Of a stretch of 64,000 nucleotides of DNA, positions 25,901-39,453 are shown piece after piece. The stretch lies in contig JBBMNZ010000013.1 of the NCBI GenBank assembly GCA_037954325.1, positions 11,713,001 to 11,777,000 on the forward strand. The letters are read 5' to 3'. This DNA comes from Fistularia commersonii (taxonomy: Eukaryota > Chordata > Actinopteri > Syngnathiformes > Fistulariidae). Position 1 is the first letter of the stretch, and each line of letters starts with the position of its first letter. A program made the position numbers and the translations under genes. Under the pieces are notes generated by a model that was given only the letters and a program-made list of their open reading frames with translations, was not told the origin of the DNA and ran no database searches.

Positions 25901-28084
25901 AACTAAATTAAGGATTCTGTTTCATGTACTGTTGTGCTGGTGTCGGCGGAGATAAAAGGCCCGGCTCAAGTAGGTCGAGATAACATACCGCTTTTACAAG
26001 AGACTATTTTTTCTTTCTTTGAGCATTATTCAGTTTACAAGGTATACAATATCATTTGCCTCAAATCTATAACTGCAAAGTGCTTAGGTTTGCAGTGGTG
26101 ATTGGATGAATTGAACGGAGCACGTCCGTTACTTGAGCATCCCTTCATAGCCAGGATACCTAATGCTTTTCCACTGCCTCTGAAGTGACCACAGTTTCAG
26201 GATACTGTCCTATGGGCACTCGGCCAGAAAGCTATATGTATTCTGATATCATTCATTTTTAATCTGGACTAGAATATCAGTCCGAATCCCGAGCACGCCG
26301 CCTTCGGCTATGAGACTTCAACTCTTAGATTCTAACCAATTTGACAGATCTCGTTGTGACTGTATAAGTTGACGATTAATAATAACATCTCCCGGCGAAA
26401 AACTGCTGCGCCCGTATTCATTTTCACCGCTTCTTCCCACAATATATCTCTTTTGTGTGTTCAGCATATATGACTTTCCACTCCGTGCATAACCTGCAAC
26501 TCTTCACAGCATGCAGTTGAAAGCTTCCCTGCTACACATGGCTGCTGTGGAGAAAGGACACAAGAGAAAGGGAGGGGAACCTTCTTCTGTGGCATAATGA
26601 GTTTGACAATGAAAGTGACACTGCGTCCTCCCAGGACCTTGCCATGTGATCAATCATAACAATGGCTCACCATTTCCTCCTCTGGATACTGACCTTTTTC
26701 CCTTTAGGAAAGGGCCTGCATGTGTGTGTGTGTGTGGGTGTGCAAAAATGTGTGGGTGTGCCCGTTTTGGAGCGTTCCTCAAGAATACTCTGCCTTTATC
26801 TTACGTCCAATCAGCCAGCGGACTCCTTTTTTCAAGCTGTGACAGTGAAAAGCAAAAATGGCACTGCAATGGCCTCCTTCAGCATGGGGCTGTACAATGT
26901 AAGTATATACATTCAGTTGTGTCTTTTATTAAAATCCAAATCAAAAACAAATAATTTCAGACCAAAAATAACCAAAACATTTGGTTTGAAAAGTGTAAGG
27001 TGTATACAAAAACAGGACAGAGTAAATTACTAAAAATATAATACTACTTCAATCAGCTGGGAATTAGTGAGAATATACCAACAAATTCATAGGAAAATAA
27101 CCTTACAGTGATTATCAGTATAAAAATTCCTTATTTCCTATAGTTTTTATACTTAATGGTTCAAGGCCAGCGTTGTCATGTCAGATTTTATTTTCAGAAA
27201 CTTTAAGTCAGACATTGCAAAAGGTTTTAAATCCAGATATAACGTAACTATTGTGCATCATAATCAAGACACATTAACTGCATTTCAATATCAAAAGTGA
27301 CATTATGTATATTGCTATCAAAAACGATGTTGTTTGAGTATTGTGAAATCGTCCCTTAAGCCATGCTGACACGATGAAGATGTGTTTCACTTTCTTGTAC
27401 GAAATATTTTAAGCCCGCATAAAACCCTTACAAATGTTGAGAGTGACATTAAGCTTATTTACTTAAAATCCCATCAATTGGTGCTTACAAGGTGATTTGA
27501 TGGAGTTTCTCCAGCAAGAAAACCTGCCAGAATATCTCACAAATTTGATGGGGAATATTTTTAGTCGGTCTCGACAAAATGGGCCGTGTTTATGACAAAA
27601 ACAGGCTGAAATGATAAGGCCGTGAACAGGACATTATCTTACAGTTTTGTTTTTTTTTTCAACTGCTTACTTTATGATATGGTCTGCAGTTCTCCATCCG
27701 TCCCAGCGGGCACATATCGGCTACACTAGTCAAACCAATAAAATAATGTGGATGAGAATATATAGTCCTATCAAATTCAAAGCTTTTTTTATGACATTCT
27801 CATGTATAATGTCCTCATGTATAATGTCCTTTTATCCTTCACTAAAAATGTAATCAATACAAATTGATAGTAATTTTAGATGGCTGACAAAATAAAATAA
27901 CGACCATAAAAGGTAAATTTTTCAACCTTTTATTCACATATTAATTTTTTTCTTTATATTTGTTCATGTTTTATTATCATTTGCAATACTTTCAAAGATT
28001 TTGAGTTCAGATTTTGATAATGGTATAAATACAGTTTTAATCTTTATATTTCGTTATTATTCATTCATTATTTTTTCTGCTTAT
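22998..28084. other. Presumed intron, no exon seen
   Basis: AT-rich non-coding sequence with chance frames. A GT run near 26720-26760 explains the VCVCVG readings there. A 15-bp tandem duplication (TCATGTATAATGTCC) lies at 27800-27829. Confidence 0.45.
25140..25400. promoter_or_regulatory. Candidate conserved non-coding element
   Basis: A repeat-free, balanced-composition stretch within AT-rich intron, without a long open frame on either strand. It resembles deeply conserved intronic elements, but this is an impression from composition only. Confidence 0.2.
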
Positions 28085-28221
28085 ACTGCACTCCAAAGGG
28101 TTCACCAGTCCATCACAGCAGGATATACATGCAGACACGGGGAGAGCATGAAGGCAAAACAGCCCCTGTCAGAATTGAATCATGACCCTTCTTGCTGTGA
28201 GGCAGCGGGGCTAACCACTGT
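28085..28221 (+). mobile_element. LINE (L2/Maui-type) fragment
   Basis: CACCAGTCCATCACAGCAGG, GCAGACACGGGGAGAGCATG and CCTTCTTGCTGTGAGGCAGC follow in the same order as in the 3' untranslated part of fish L2-type LINEs, ending at GCTAACCACTG. An internal deletion is likely, since the usual spacing between the first and second blocks is larger. Confidence 0.75.
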
Positions 28222-31200
28222 AAAGATAATAATCGTGATCATGACAGGTATTATTATCATTAGTAGTAGTAGTAGTGTATGAGATTATTCTTTAAATATA
28301 AACCCAGCATAGATGTAAGCAAAAGAGCCAACCCATTTGGTGTCGGCTGTAATTTAACACGGTTGCAAAACTGAAAACAAATTAAGAAAAAAGTCCCCGA
28401 TTAACTATAACCAACTGAGTTGATGAACAGCAAGTCTTAAATATAATACTAGTACAATTCTCAATAACTTTTGACTTGTATTTTGATCTACGGAATGAAT
28501 CCTCAAGAAATCCATTCAGTACTTTTTGTAACCAATTCATTTCTAGTTGTATTATCTTAGTCCAAAAGGTTATACTAATTTAATTTGGATCTTCTGCAAC
28601 ATGTTAATCAAAGTTGAAATCAACTGAAAAAATGTATGTGAGACAAAGTTCGCACTTCTCATGAAGCCATACTTGGAAGCAATGGAAAATTCAGACTTTT
28701 CAGTTATACATTTTAATTCGATCCCATGATTTAGCCATAATTTTAATAGACAGCAGAAGGATCAGTTGGAAAAACATAACCTTGGATTCATTCAAATTTA
28801 CCATATTTCTTCACTTATCCTTTTGATATACATGTGACATTTTTAGGCTCACGGTTTAATGCATAGATTAATGCATAGATCTACTCAAACACCTTCAACT
28901 ATGGCAATCTGAGGACATTCTAGGGGATGAAATCAAAAGCAACTCAATCTCTGCAAAAAGCAAGATGCTGTCCATTAAATTTAGTTTCTTGCACGTGGCA
29001 ACAATTTGAGGCCGTTCAGAGGATCATATCTATATTGCTTCCAGATTGTTGAGAATACACGCTTCAAAGATATTTTAATGCGGAAACCACCATGAAAAGG
29101 TGAAGACTAAACAGGGAATTTAAAGTGTATGTGACTGTGTATGTGTGTGCGTGTACATGTGCGTGTGTTTGCCTGTGTTGAGGGGTTACACCCTTGGCAT
29201 TTTATCGGAGGATTCGAGTCACGATTTTGAAGACTTCAGATTCCACCTTATAAAAGAGAGGTGAGTCAAGTTTGACTTTAACACCAGTGACTCACAACGG
29301 CACCTCATCTTGAGCCCTAAATCCGAAAGACGGGAGGTCCTCCCCAAGCTCAGAATGCTGGAAAAAAATTACAGAAAAAGAATTCGGTGCTTCGCCAAAT
29401 GACTTAATCTCCCTGTAATAGTAGCGTGCAGGATCAATCTGCACGATGGTGATCAAGTCGCGTGACGAGAGAAGGATATGAGTGTAAAGAGACAAAGAAG
29501 GAGTACTGCCTAAATACGGCAACTCAAAGCAAGTCTATCTACTCAAGTGCTGGAATTAGATACTATTTGAAGGGACTTGTACGATACGTTAGAATTTTTA
29601 TTCGACACCAACCCGTTACAGATTAACCCCATAGAGATGCGTGTTTCCTTTACTTCATTTTCTTAAGTTTCAGATTTATGTTTGTATTGAAGTGGTTTTG
29701 TTTTGTATTGAGCAGAGGTGAAACATTAAATGTATCTTGAATGTCCCAAACGGGCATCAATACATTATCATCTTATTGACCATAATAAAGTTACGTATAC
29801 AATGAGTTGCACTATTTCTATGACTGAATTACAAAAAGTACTTTATGGTGGTTCCAATCAAATAAACAAAACCATTAATGTGCTCTGACATTCAATGGAT
29901 TCTAGTTGGCAGTCTTCAAACATTTACCCAAAAAAAAAGAATAGCATGTCATCTCGCACTCGCTGTGATCAAACAAAAAAGCCTTTGACTGTAAATTACT
30001 CATGGGAAAAAAAAAAAAAAGCCAAATTCATGTGACATTTAAAGCTGTAAAAAGTACGGGGAGTCGTTAGACTGATAGATGGCAGCAGAAGTTAAAACCC
30101 TGCCGGCCAAACATGGCTGGAAATTCTTTACATCAATTCTTTACCACTGTAATACAGTGAAGCGGCCCGGCCGTTGTCTTTTCGCAATGACATTAGGACC
30201 TAAAGTTTTTAAATTTTAAATATCAAAAATAGGGTAGCGTAAGCTGTACTTTTTCTAGTTTTGTATTCTGAGCCCGCTCCCTTCATCAACATATTTTTTC
30301 CTTATTGACTAAGGCATACATATTGGACTATTTGATATAGAGAAAACACTTTGATATGTGATATTGTTAGAGCCTGATGAAAAGTTCACATGATGAAAAC
30401 CCCCCGAAAATCTGACTGAAGTCAAAGCCTTTTAATGAAACATTTATTAATGGGAGTTAATGACTCTAACACACTGCTACAGCCAATGGAAAGTGCCAGA
30501 GCAATTATTTGCAATTAAAATTGGTTTTAATTGTGCGTGTCAAGATAAAAATTAGAGCAGCCTGAGACAATTAAGTTCCTGCACATGTTTCATCATTATA
30601 TCCAATCACTTTTTCGAGACAAGAAGGGTTTTTCAGTCTGTGATGTAAAGCTTAAAAACACCATATCTTTCAAATATTTCAAGTTTTTTTTAATTTTTTT
30701 TTGTAGTATTATTTCGACAATAACTTTGAGCTGGTGCAAAGTTTCAGGCTCATTGCTGCTCCATAAAGCACTTGGAAATTTTGAATATGAAAAATAGAAT
30801 ATATGAACAAAAGCTACACAAAATGGTCAAAAAGTAAAGCATGAAGTTTTTCTTTATTTGGACTAAACTAAAAAAGAATCACCTTGACTTCCCTTGTTTT
30901 GATCGCCTTCATTGAACAACTGAGGAGCAGAAAGGTCAAAGCCACAGCACCACGACAATAAATATAACAAATAACCCAAAGCCTCAGGAAAGGAAAGAGG
31001 AAGGGGATTGTAAAAGAAAGGAGACAAGGCACCAAATGGATGGGTGGATTGGGGTTAGACCGTGGACGAAACATGAACACCCAGTTCACCAGGGATAATC
31101 CATATCACCCAATATGAAGAGAAAAATGTCTACTCATACCCCAGTGTATCAATAAATACAGTATATATTGAATTTCTTCTATCCGTAATGTTAAGATGTG

Positions 31201-31662
31201 TTGTTCTCACACTCTTTATTGAGTGAAAATGAAGGTGCATCATTTTTTTAAATAAAATTGTGAAAAGGTGTTTTGTGTGTGGATTCGTGCCTCGTGATTG
31301 TAACTTGAACTTTACTTGAAAGTGGTTCCCAATAAGCAAGACAGTGATTTGGAAATTTGGAGAATACACACAAATTGACAAAAAAATGACATAGTTATCC
31401 AGAACAAGACATTTTTTTTTATCTCTATCCAGAAATGATGTTGACCTTGCCTAAGGAACAAGCCTACCTTATCAACCTGCAATCATTTATCTGACTATGA
31501 ACAAGATGTACCTTATCTACGGATAGGGAATCTACCAAAAATATCTGAGGAATTTAGAAGAACAAAAAAGAAGAAATGTGAAAATTATCAATAAATCACT
31601 GAAAGAAATCATCAAAAATGTGTTATTGTATAAACGTGAAAAAAATATGTCTTTGTACGTGT
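28222..31662. other. Presumed intron, no exon seen
   Basis: AT-rich. A short (TAG)n run lies near 28260-28277 and an 11-bp tandem near 28857-28880. Nothing here resembles a gene. Confidence 0.45.
30415..30585. promoter_or_regulatory. Candidate conserved homeodomain-site cluster
   Basis: Dense in TAAT/ATTA cores (TTAATGAAAC, ATTAATGGGAGTTAATGAC, GCAATTAAAATTGG, TTTTAATTG) in a repeat-free stretch. Such clusters are common in enhancers of neurodevelopmental genes. Inference only. Confidence 0.3.
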
Positions 31663-31730
31663 GGAATAGAATAGAATAGAATAGAATAGAATAGAATAGA
31701 ATAATCCCTCAGGGGGGAACTTAGATACGG
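31663..31730 (-). repeat. (GAATA)n pentamer with a LINE/SINE-like tail remnant
   Basis: Eight GAATA units are followed by ATCCCTCAGGGGGGAACTTA. On the minus strand this reads as a CCCCTGAGGGATTA-like tail followed by (TATTC)n, close to the terminal part of common fish retroelements that end in a short tandem repeat. The element body is missing. Confidence 0.5.
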
Positions 31731-31757
31731 ATATTAAATTGATGCTGTGAGGTGGTT

Positions 31758-31880
31758 TTGCTCAAAAAAATAAAGGGAATATTTAAACAATACAATGTTA
31801 CTCCAAGTCAGTCACACTTCTGTGAAATCTAATAAGAATTTTTAATTCATTCAGATCCAGGATGTGACTTTTTTTGCTTA
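31758..31880 (+). mobile_element. Internally deleted copy of the MITE at 39454
   Basis: Starts with TGCTCAAAAAAATAAAGGGA and runs in parallel with the left end of the 39454-39808 element (ACTCCAAGTCA, CACACTTCTGTGAAATC). It then jumps to the right-end region (TTCATTCAGATCCAGGATGTG). The outermost right inverted repeat is lost. Confidence 0.8.
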
Positions 31881-32466
31881 TATATATATACATCTATATG
31901 CACACACTCTCTTCATGTATTGATTGTTCACCTCAATTGCTATCGGCTGGGAGGAGTAGCATCGGAATGCCTTGATAATATGTGACAAGAAGGAATCCCT
32001 TGACGAGGAAGTGTAAAATACCTTTGCTGATCCCAGAAGAAAAGTCAGATGATTCTTTTTGCATCCAAGCAGAGTGAAAGGCAGGTTTATAAAACATGTT
32101 TTGTTTTGTTTTTTTCTTCATTGCTGTGAGGATACCGGTTATAAATGTAATTATAAGCAAAACAACTGGACCAACATTCTAATCCCCATTTCTTCCCCCG
32201 GTATTCACACAAGTATAAAATGGCTTCCTGATTATTTCCGTATTGCATTGCATAGTAATACAATCACTCAATTACTCTGTGTGATGAAATGAAATGAGCC
32301 ATTTTCTCTCGAGGACGGTAAATAGTGCCCCTTGTGATAGACAACTGCAGAGTAATTCCTAATCGTAATAACGTGTCCTACATGTCTGGTACCCACAAGC
32401 GACGAGGCTGAGCAGAATGCAAAGTAAGACAGCACTGCAAAAAGGAGAGGAAACCTTAAGTCCCCC

Positions 32467-32470
<4 letters not shown>

Positions 32471-32496
<26 letters not shown>
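32471..32496. repeat. Poly(A) run
   Basis: 26 uninterrupted A residues. They account for the poly-Phe reading on the other strand. Confidence 0.95.
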
Positions 32497-32497
<1 letters not shown>

Positions 32498-33024
32498 TTC
32501 CCTTTGAGATGCTTGACAACACTCACGTATATTAACCAGACTCTTACTTGAGTGTAAAAATGATTTGTGATCATTCAAGACCTGATTTGGGGAGGCAAGC
32601 AAGTTCAAGGGATTTATGAAATTACAAATGCTTTGAAAGCAAAATCCTAATTCCGTGTTAAGCAGACAAGTAAAATTTGGAAACTTGAAATCTCTGGGTC
32701 ACAAACGCTCTGGAATTGACTTTACAAAGGTCTTATATCCTTCGCTTGCATTGGGGAAATAAGAGAATTTCTGCCTATCAATATGAGAGTTTTTAAGCTC
32801 ATTTCCTGCAGACAAACACAGTAAGTCAATTGAAATGATGCAGTTTGAAGTTTCAAGTTCCAAAATGAAGTACAATCTCTCAATCCTTATTTGGCATCAA
32901 CTTGCATCCACATTTGACATCTTTTGAAAATAAATAGGTCTGTATAAATTACTAAAATTTATTATATGGTTTATTAAATTCAAGTTAAAGTAGTTGTTGT
33001 GTACGTGAGTAAGAGAGTGAACGC

Positions 33025-33125
33025 TGCAGTTCGAACCCTGCCTCTTGCCCAATAACAGCTGGGACGGGCTATAACACCCTTGACCCTGACTGCAAGATAA
33101 GGCGTATAAATAAAGAATGAATAAA
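33025..33125 (+). mobile_element. LINE (L2-type) 3' end fragment
   Basis: TTCGAACCCTGCCTCTTGCC, CAATAACAGCTGGGACGGGC and a GGCGTATAAATAAAGAATGA end match the L2-type 3' end pattern. It is diverged and 5'-truncated. Confidence 0.6.
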
Positions 33126-34789
33126 ATTGTAAATCGTAAACAATATATAGATTTTTTTTTTGACTCAGTACGCAACAATACATAAAGCTTAGCATACTTA
33201 GCGACTGCCATACTAGCAAACAAAACCTTCATTCATGTTTTCACCGATTTAATTTTTTTTTGTTAATTTACACATCTGCTTATTTACCTGTTTATATACG
33301 CATTTAATCAGAAATGTATATTCTATATGTGTTTGTTGGAGTTGAAACACGTTCCATCATTTTAAATAAGTTCAGCTTTTTCTGGTGGCGACCCCGGTGG
33401 CAGCTCCACATTCCTTCTGCTTTCACCCGAAATAAATATTACAATTTAAATAGATCTTTGCTTGTTTGCTTGCTTGCAGCTGTTTAATATGACATTTTCT
33501 AAATACAGCAGCATCCGTATTCATCCCAACACTCCTACTTGATATCCCAAAAGTCAGTTGTAGATGACACGCTCCTCACTTTCTCCTCTCGTCTTGAAAA
33601 CTCTGTATTAATAAGGGAAGTGGAGGAGGTGCCATTTTAAGAATTTCAATATGGTGACTAGAGAACTTTGGGGTGGCTGCTACAATCATTTTACATATCA
33701 TTTTTTTTTTTTTTCACAAGCAGCTGAATAAGTGTGCCAGGGATCTTTAAGTTGCATGAACAAACATTGATCTCTGTTAGGCGACAAAAACTTGGAAGAT
33801 TCCTCCAAGCAGCTGCAGCCCTGATGCCGAATTGAAATCAACCTTGAGAGATTAAACCGTAAATTGTATGTATTCAGGATCTTTTGAACGCTGATGCTCT
33901 ACTCAAAATTCATGAGTGGATTAATCAATTCATACGGTAAATTCATTGAAAAACATTCCTCGGGTATTTTAGGTATCAGTTCATAATAGTAGAGATTTAA
34001 TTGCTAGTTCTCAAAAGCAAAACTGCAGATTTTCTCTGCTTTTCATTGCTGAGTAAATACACTGAGGTTGTCGATCAGTAATCACCTTGGACTTTAAAAA
34101 GGGTCTGAAGGACTTTTCCTCAACTGAGAAAGTGGAACAAGCATTTGAATCGAAAACAAAACATTTATTTAAGATAGTTTTAGCTGCACTATTTTTAGGA
34201 TAGTATGCATTAAACATCATCTTTGTGGTATATTTTTATGTAATAAAACATTATATTACATCAGATAACCGAGTTAACTGACAAGTACCATTACAAATTA
34301 TTGTTATTAAGGTTTAGTTTTTTTGTTATGAATTTAAAATGGATAGAAAGACCCTGGAAATATGAATACGATCTACAAAATAGCTGATAAAATAAATTAC
34401 CATAAGAATGGAAGAATGTCATTTCTACTGAGAAAATCTTGAAAAAATTATCAAAATTTATGTCAGAAATTCATTGAAAATTGCTAAAAATGTGTAGGAG
34501 ATCAAACAAAAATCAGTATAAATTCCTTTTTTAATTAATAATCAGGGTATAAATACACACAGTAGAATATTCTGCAATGAATACCTGAAATCTCTTTGTT
34601 AAAGTACACTAACATGCCATGGCCCATTGCAAGTGCCTCTTAATTAAGATAATTAATGCAATATTTAACAACCACTTCTATATGAACAGCTGGGTTTTCA
34701 CACAGATGATATCTATAAGACCAAGCTATTTAGAAAATCAGTTTTACCTTATTAATATACTAATGTATCCAGCAACACACTCACAATTG
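33126..34789. other. Presumed intron, no exon seen
   Basis: Very AT-rich. Only chance frames, no repeat family recognised. Confidence 0.45.
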
Positions 34790-35225
34790 GATAGTCCACT
34801 CTGCCGCGGGTGTCGCTTTGGTACAAGTCGCAAATTTCCGACTGCGTGTTATGGCTGATGTGCTCACCAGAGATACACCAACACGTGAATGAATCACACG
34901 AAATGACAAAGGGCAACAGACACGAGCAATGTATCAGCGAGTCAAGGTGTAAAATCAGATAAATCAAAATCCCCACACTGGTGATCGATTACGCTTTCGA
35001 TCACGCGGTTCCCGGGGATCACTACATTTGATCCGCACAAAAGGAGGTCGATGATCTGAATCATTTCACCAGAACGGTGAGGAAACCTGCCGTGACACTT
35101 CGGCTGAGTCACGAGCATATCCTGTACCGCCTGTCGCCTGGAGCACGAGCAGCGTGAGGCCTTAAACAGCGAGAACTGTTGTGGCCTGTGCAAGTGATGA
35201 CAATAAATGATGACAATCAAAAGCG
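34790..35225. other. CpG-richer block of unknown nature
   Basis: CpG-bearing words (GATCGATTACG, CGATCACGCGG, CACTTCGGCTGAGTCACGAG) stand out against the AT-rich surroundings. The minus strand is open from 35220 to 34942, but the 92-residue product has no domain I recognise and no flanking splice sites that fit. It may be an intronic regulatory element, an old insertion or an unrecognised exon. Confidence 0.25.
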
Positions 35226-38200
35226 CACCACCTTTCTTCAGCAGCTACAGGATACGACTCAGACATCTCTCTGGCTCTCATTAACGGATGATTAAAGTGT
35301 TTTTCTCTGGCCCCTTTTGGAGTGATGTTCAAAAAACATCACAGATGTCCAGCCCCTTCAACGGAAGAGAAAACTAAAAAAAAAAAAAAAAAACCCTCTG
35401 ATTTATTCTTTTTGTGGCCGTAGTGAATTATAAAAGTGGTGAGGGAAGATTTCTGCCTCCTATGATCAATTGGGCGGATTCTACTGTCACAATACAAGGC
35501 AAGGATCTAAGACAGGAGTTTGACAGATGGCGCATCACCTCCGTCGGCGTGACGCCATAAGCACAGACGTGCATATGTCCTTGCGGGTGCACGTTAAAGT
35601 CTGCACATTGATTTTTCTAATTTCGGTGGGAAAAAGTGTGAGGGGGGGGAAAAAAAAAAGAAAGATATGTGTGCGCATACGTGCACAAGACAGAGGAGAG
35701 AGAAGAGTGCGACAACATGACAATGTGCATGCAGAGAGGCATGTAAGGGGGTGTCTGCTACGCTCTCATACTCCCACCCAAAAAGCCTTTGGTGCTCGCT
35801 GTGCTAAATCACACTCTGCAGTGACTCCTCTACTGATTTAGTTAACCTTTTCCTGGCACAGCTGACACAATCTGCGAGCTACACTCAACTGTAAAACATG
35901 AGCGTAATTCAAGCCTTAAACTAGGGCAGGGAGATGTGACATTGTTGCCTTTTGTTATTAAATTCAAAATATCAGATGAGAAAGTCATATTTTCAGGTGG
36001 AGTTAAAAAAAATGCTTCAAATGCTTGTCAAATGCTTCCTAATTCAGTGTCTGGTCTTTGTAATTGTTTAATTGAAATGCTACCCTAATTCTTTTTTTTG
36101 GGGGGGGGGTTTAAGGATTTTAAAAATGATCAGGAAATTTCCTTGCAGAAAGTAATATGTTGGGAAACATTTGCTTATTCAATTGAATATCTAGTAAATA
36201 TTTTGTTTATTAAAATGTATAACTTTTTTTTTGTTTGTTTGTTTTATCCTTATTATGAGGCTGTACGTTATTTTAGCCATTTTCTTGCTAAATTTGACAG
36301 TGAATGGTCTGCAGGTTTGGTTCAAATTCTACAAAAATCCACAAACACATATAACAATAAGAGAATTTCTAAACGCCGCAATAACTGTCCACACCCATGA
36401 AATAATCTGCTGAAAAATACATGCGTATCGACACCATCCAACCTCAATCTAAAACCATAAAGGACTAGCATTCTCTTCAAAATGAGTCTGGGGAGAAGGT
36501 TCAGGCTACAGCCAACAATGCTTCCATAACAAAGGATGACAAGCATCACAGTGGAAGGCCCTCTCTGTTACCAGGGGTCAGCAGGCGTCAACACTCGCCC
36601 ACTGCATGATAAACCCCATGTGTGATGTTTTATACAGGCAAAGAGAGCTGTCACGAGGTACTGCAATGCTGTAGCAGCAGTTCCTACCAAGTCAGTCTGA
36701 GCTTTTTCACACCCTATTAGGATTGAACTCAACTGGGCCATGCTATGTTTCTGTTTTCTGCAGTTATTCAAGTTTTATGAGGGCTAGGAGAGGGTGATAT
36801 GGACACAATTCTCTATCGAGGCCTGTATTATTTTATCACTGCAGCAATGTTCTGTAAATTCAATTTTAGAAAATGACAACGGTGCCCTTGTTCACATTTA
36901 CATATGTTCTTATTTTACCCAGGCATTTTAAAATAGAAACAACTACAGAACAAGCTGTAACCACATCAAAAGATGATGTATAGAATACAAAAGCATGTAT
37001 AGACTAGCATTAAAAAAAATAAAAATGCTGGCTGTCTTTCATAAATAGGAGTGAGTTTTAGATTGTTTTGCTGGATACTGATGCAAATAAAAACTTGTCT
37101 GCATGAGCTCAGGTCTCTGCTTTGCTAGTGCTTTCATCGCCTTGTGTTCACAAAGCATTGCATTCACAAATGCTCTTGCATACCGTTTAGCAAGCAAGGT
37201 GCTAACCAGACCTGCAACTGGGGATGTTCAGTATCTTCTCCAAAGAAGACTTGTCTATCAACTAAACCACAAGCGCCCCCTCCAGTTATCATCCTTTAAC
37301 GTGTGTTAAAGCGTCCTCTATGATTTTCTTACATACAAGTTGAATAACACTTCGATCTCAGAACCCCTGGGGATATGGTTGGTCTCTGGGGTTGAAAGAT
37401 TGAAGTTTTCAGTCTTTTGGCAACCTCATGAGGAGGTTATAATGGGAAACAATAGGACCAGATAAAAGAGTTCTGGTCCATAAATGGATATATATATTAT
37501 ATATAAATGTGTATAAATAAAATTAGTCTGTATTTGTATATATTTGTAATATAAATACATACATAGTTACATACTACATTTATATATATTTGTATAGGTA
37601 TATATGGATGGGGGTGTGGTGCGTATATATATATATATATATATATATTTCACACTTGTTTTGTTTTCTTTTGTTTTGTTTCATTAGTACAGCTGCGATC
37701 TAAGTGCTTATGGAAACATGATGGCCGTTTTATCAGAAGGAACATACATGCATCTCTAAAGACCTCTGACATTCTTTTTGTATACGTCTGTGTGTGTGTG
37801 TCTGTTGTGTGCATGTGTGTGTTATTCCCCACATGCGTCACTCAAATGCACATCAGGCCTTTACATAGCGCTACTCACACCTTTACATAGCACTACAAAA
37901 CCACGCCACATGCAAAAGGTGGCTCAGTGTAGACATATAGATCCAACCAGTGGTACTTGTGCTCACAATCTGGCTTATGTTTTAGTTCAACCTCCTCCTC
38001 TCTGACGTTCAAATGTAGCCAAATGACCATACAATCAGCAGCTGGGACCCGCGTTGTATCGGTTGGCTTGGCATTCAGTTTGTCACTACTGCCAGCTTGG
38101 CTTTGAGAACGCACCCTTATGTTATTTGGAAAGGATAAGCCATGTGATTGGATGCAAGGCATGCTTAAGGAAACCATTTATAAATCCATGCAATGCAAAA

Positions 38201-39295
38201 ATGTCATACACAAGAAAATGTCTTCATTGTCAGCAGGAGGATGTTTGTCAGTAATTGCCCCGTGCTAGCTTTGTTGAGCTGCTAAATATATCTTACTATC
38301 CAATTAATGTCTTGAAAATAAAAGAATGGAATTAGAATTTGCGGCCATCATCATAGTGGCATTGTAGCTCTGCTCGCATAAAAATGAAAACATCTTAAAG
38401 GCTAAGGTACCGCTTGATGGCTCAAGGTGGGTTCCACAATTGGATTTAAGCCAGTGGGTTGTTCATCCATAAACATGACCGGTCAGATCAGACTATTCAC
38501 AAATAAACAAAGCTCTGAAAGGAAATAGGATTTTTAAATCACTCAATAGTGGACACATTTTAATCCATGTTCAAAATGACATGATACCACATATGCATTC
38601 GAAGAGTACTAAATGTAAGAGTAAGCAACAATGAAGCAACTCTTTTTACATGAGACTGTTTTTAATTTGGGCCTTTTCATAAAGGTTTGTATATTACAAC
38701 ACTTGAAATAAACAACAAGTCTGGATGGATGAAAACACAGTGCAAAGTTTTAAAAATGTTCTGGTTTAAAATCTTCAGGTTTCACTGTTTGAATACTAAT
38801 GGTTGGATAGAACTTCATCCGGCGTCCTACGATGGATGTAAAATCCCATTTTACAAAGTATGGTCGAAACAATTTATTTAGGTCTTCTATCTACATTGTC
38901 TATATATTGCACTGACAGCTGCTTGAATGGGCTGATTTAAAAAAAAAAAAAAAAAAGGAAAAAAACAGACCCAAATTCTAACCCAGATACTGGATCACAC
39001 TCAGATGCGCACGGACCAAAAAACCTCTCTCGGTAGATAATTTAAAATTTAAGTAATTATTGCCCCCATTTACATGTGGCCCACAGTGCGCAGCACTTCA
39101 GTACCCAGCAGGAGACACAGGGCGCTATGTTCATGCTGTGCCTCCTCCTTTTCTTCGAGTCTACCACTCAAATGCACAGCGGTCAGCAACATCACACATA
39201 CACTTTAACTGCCAGTGAAGGCCAGTGTCATGTGGTGCTGGGCAATATGCAGGAAAATTCACAAATAATCAGACCGCAGTCCCCAAACCATATGA
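35226..39295. other. Presumed intron, no exon seen
   Basis: Contains a poly(A) run near 35375-35392 and TA-rich microsatellite sequence between 37485 and 37650. Otherwise featureless. Confidence 0.45.
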
Positions 39296-39298
39296 CAT

Positions 39299-39451
39299 AC
39301 ATATATATATATATATATATATGTATAACCATACACACACTCAGACACACACACATATATATATATATATAAACATACATATGTATATGCATACAAATAC
39401 ATATGTACGTGTAAATATATGGGTATATATGTGTGTATATAGATATATATA
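39299..39451. repeat. Compound (TA)n/(CA)n microsatellite
   Basis: Alternating TA, CA and TATG runs up to the left edge of the MITE. The same type of sequence resumes on its right (39809-39890), so the MITE landed inside a pre-existing microsatellite. Confidence 0.85.
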
Positions 39452-39453
39452 TA

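Noticed and set aside
26646..27033. 102- and 123-codon plus-strand frames
   Set aside because: They overlap in two frames, pass through a GT run (VCVCVG) and show no domain or splice context.
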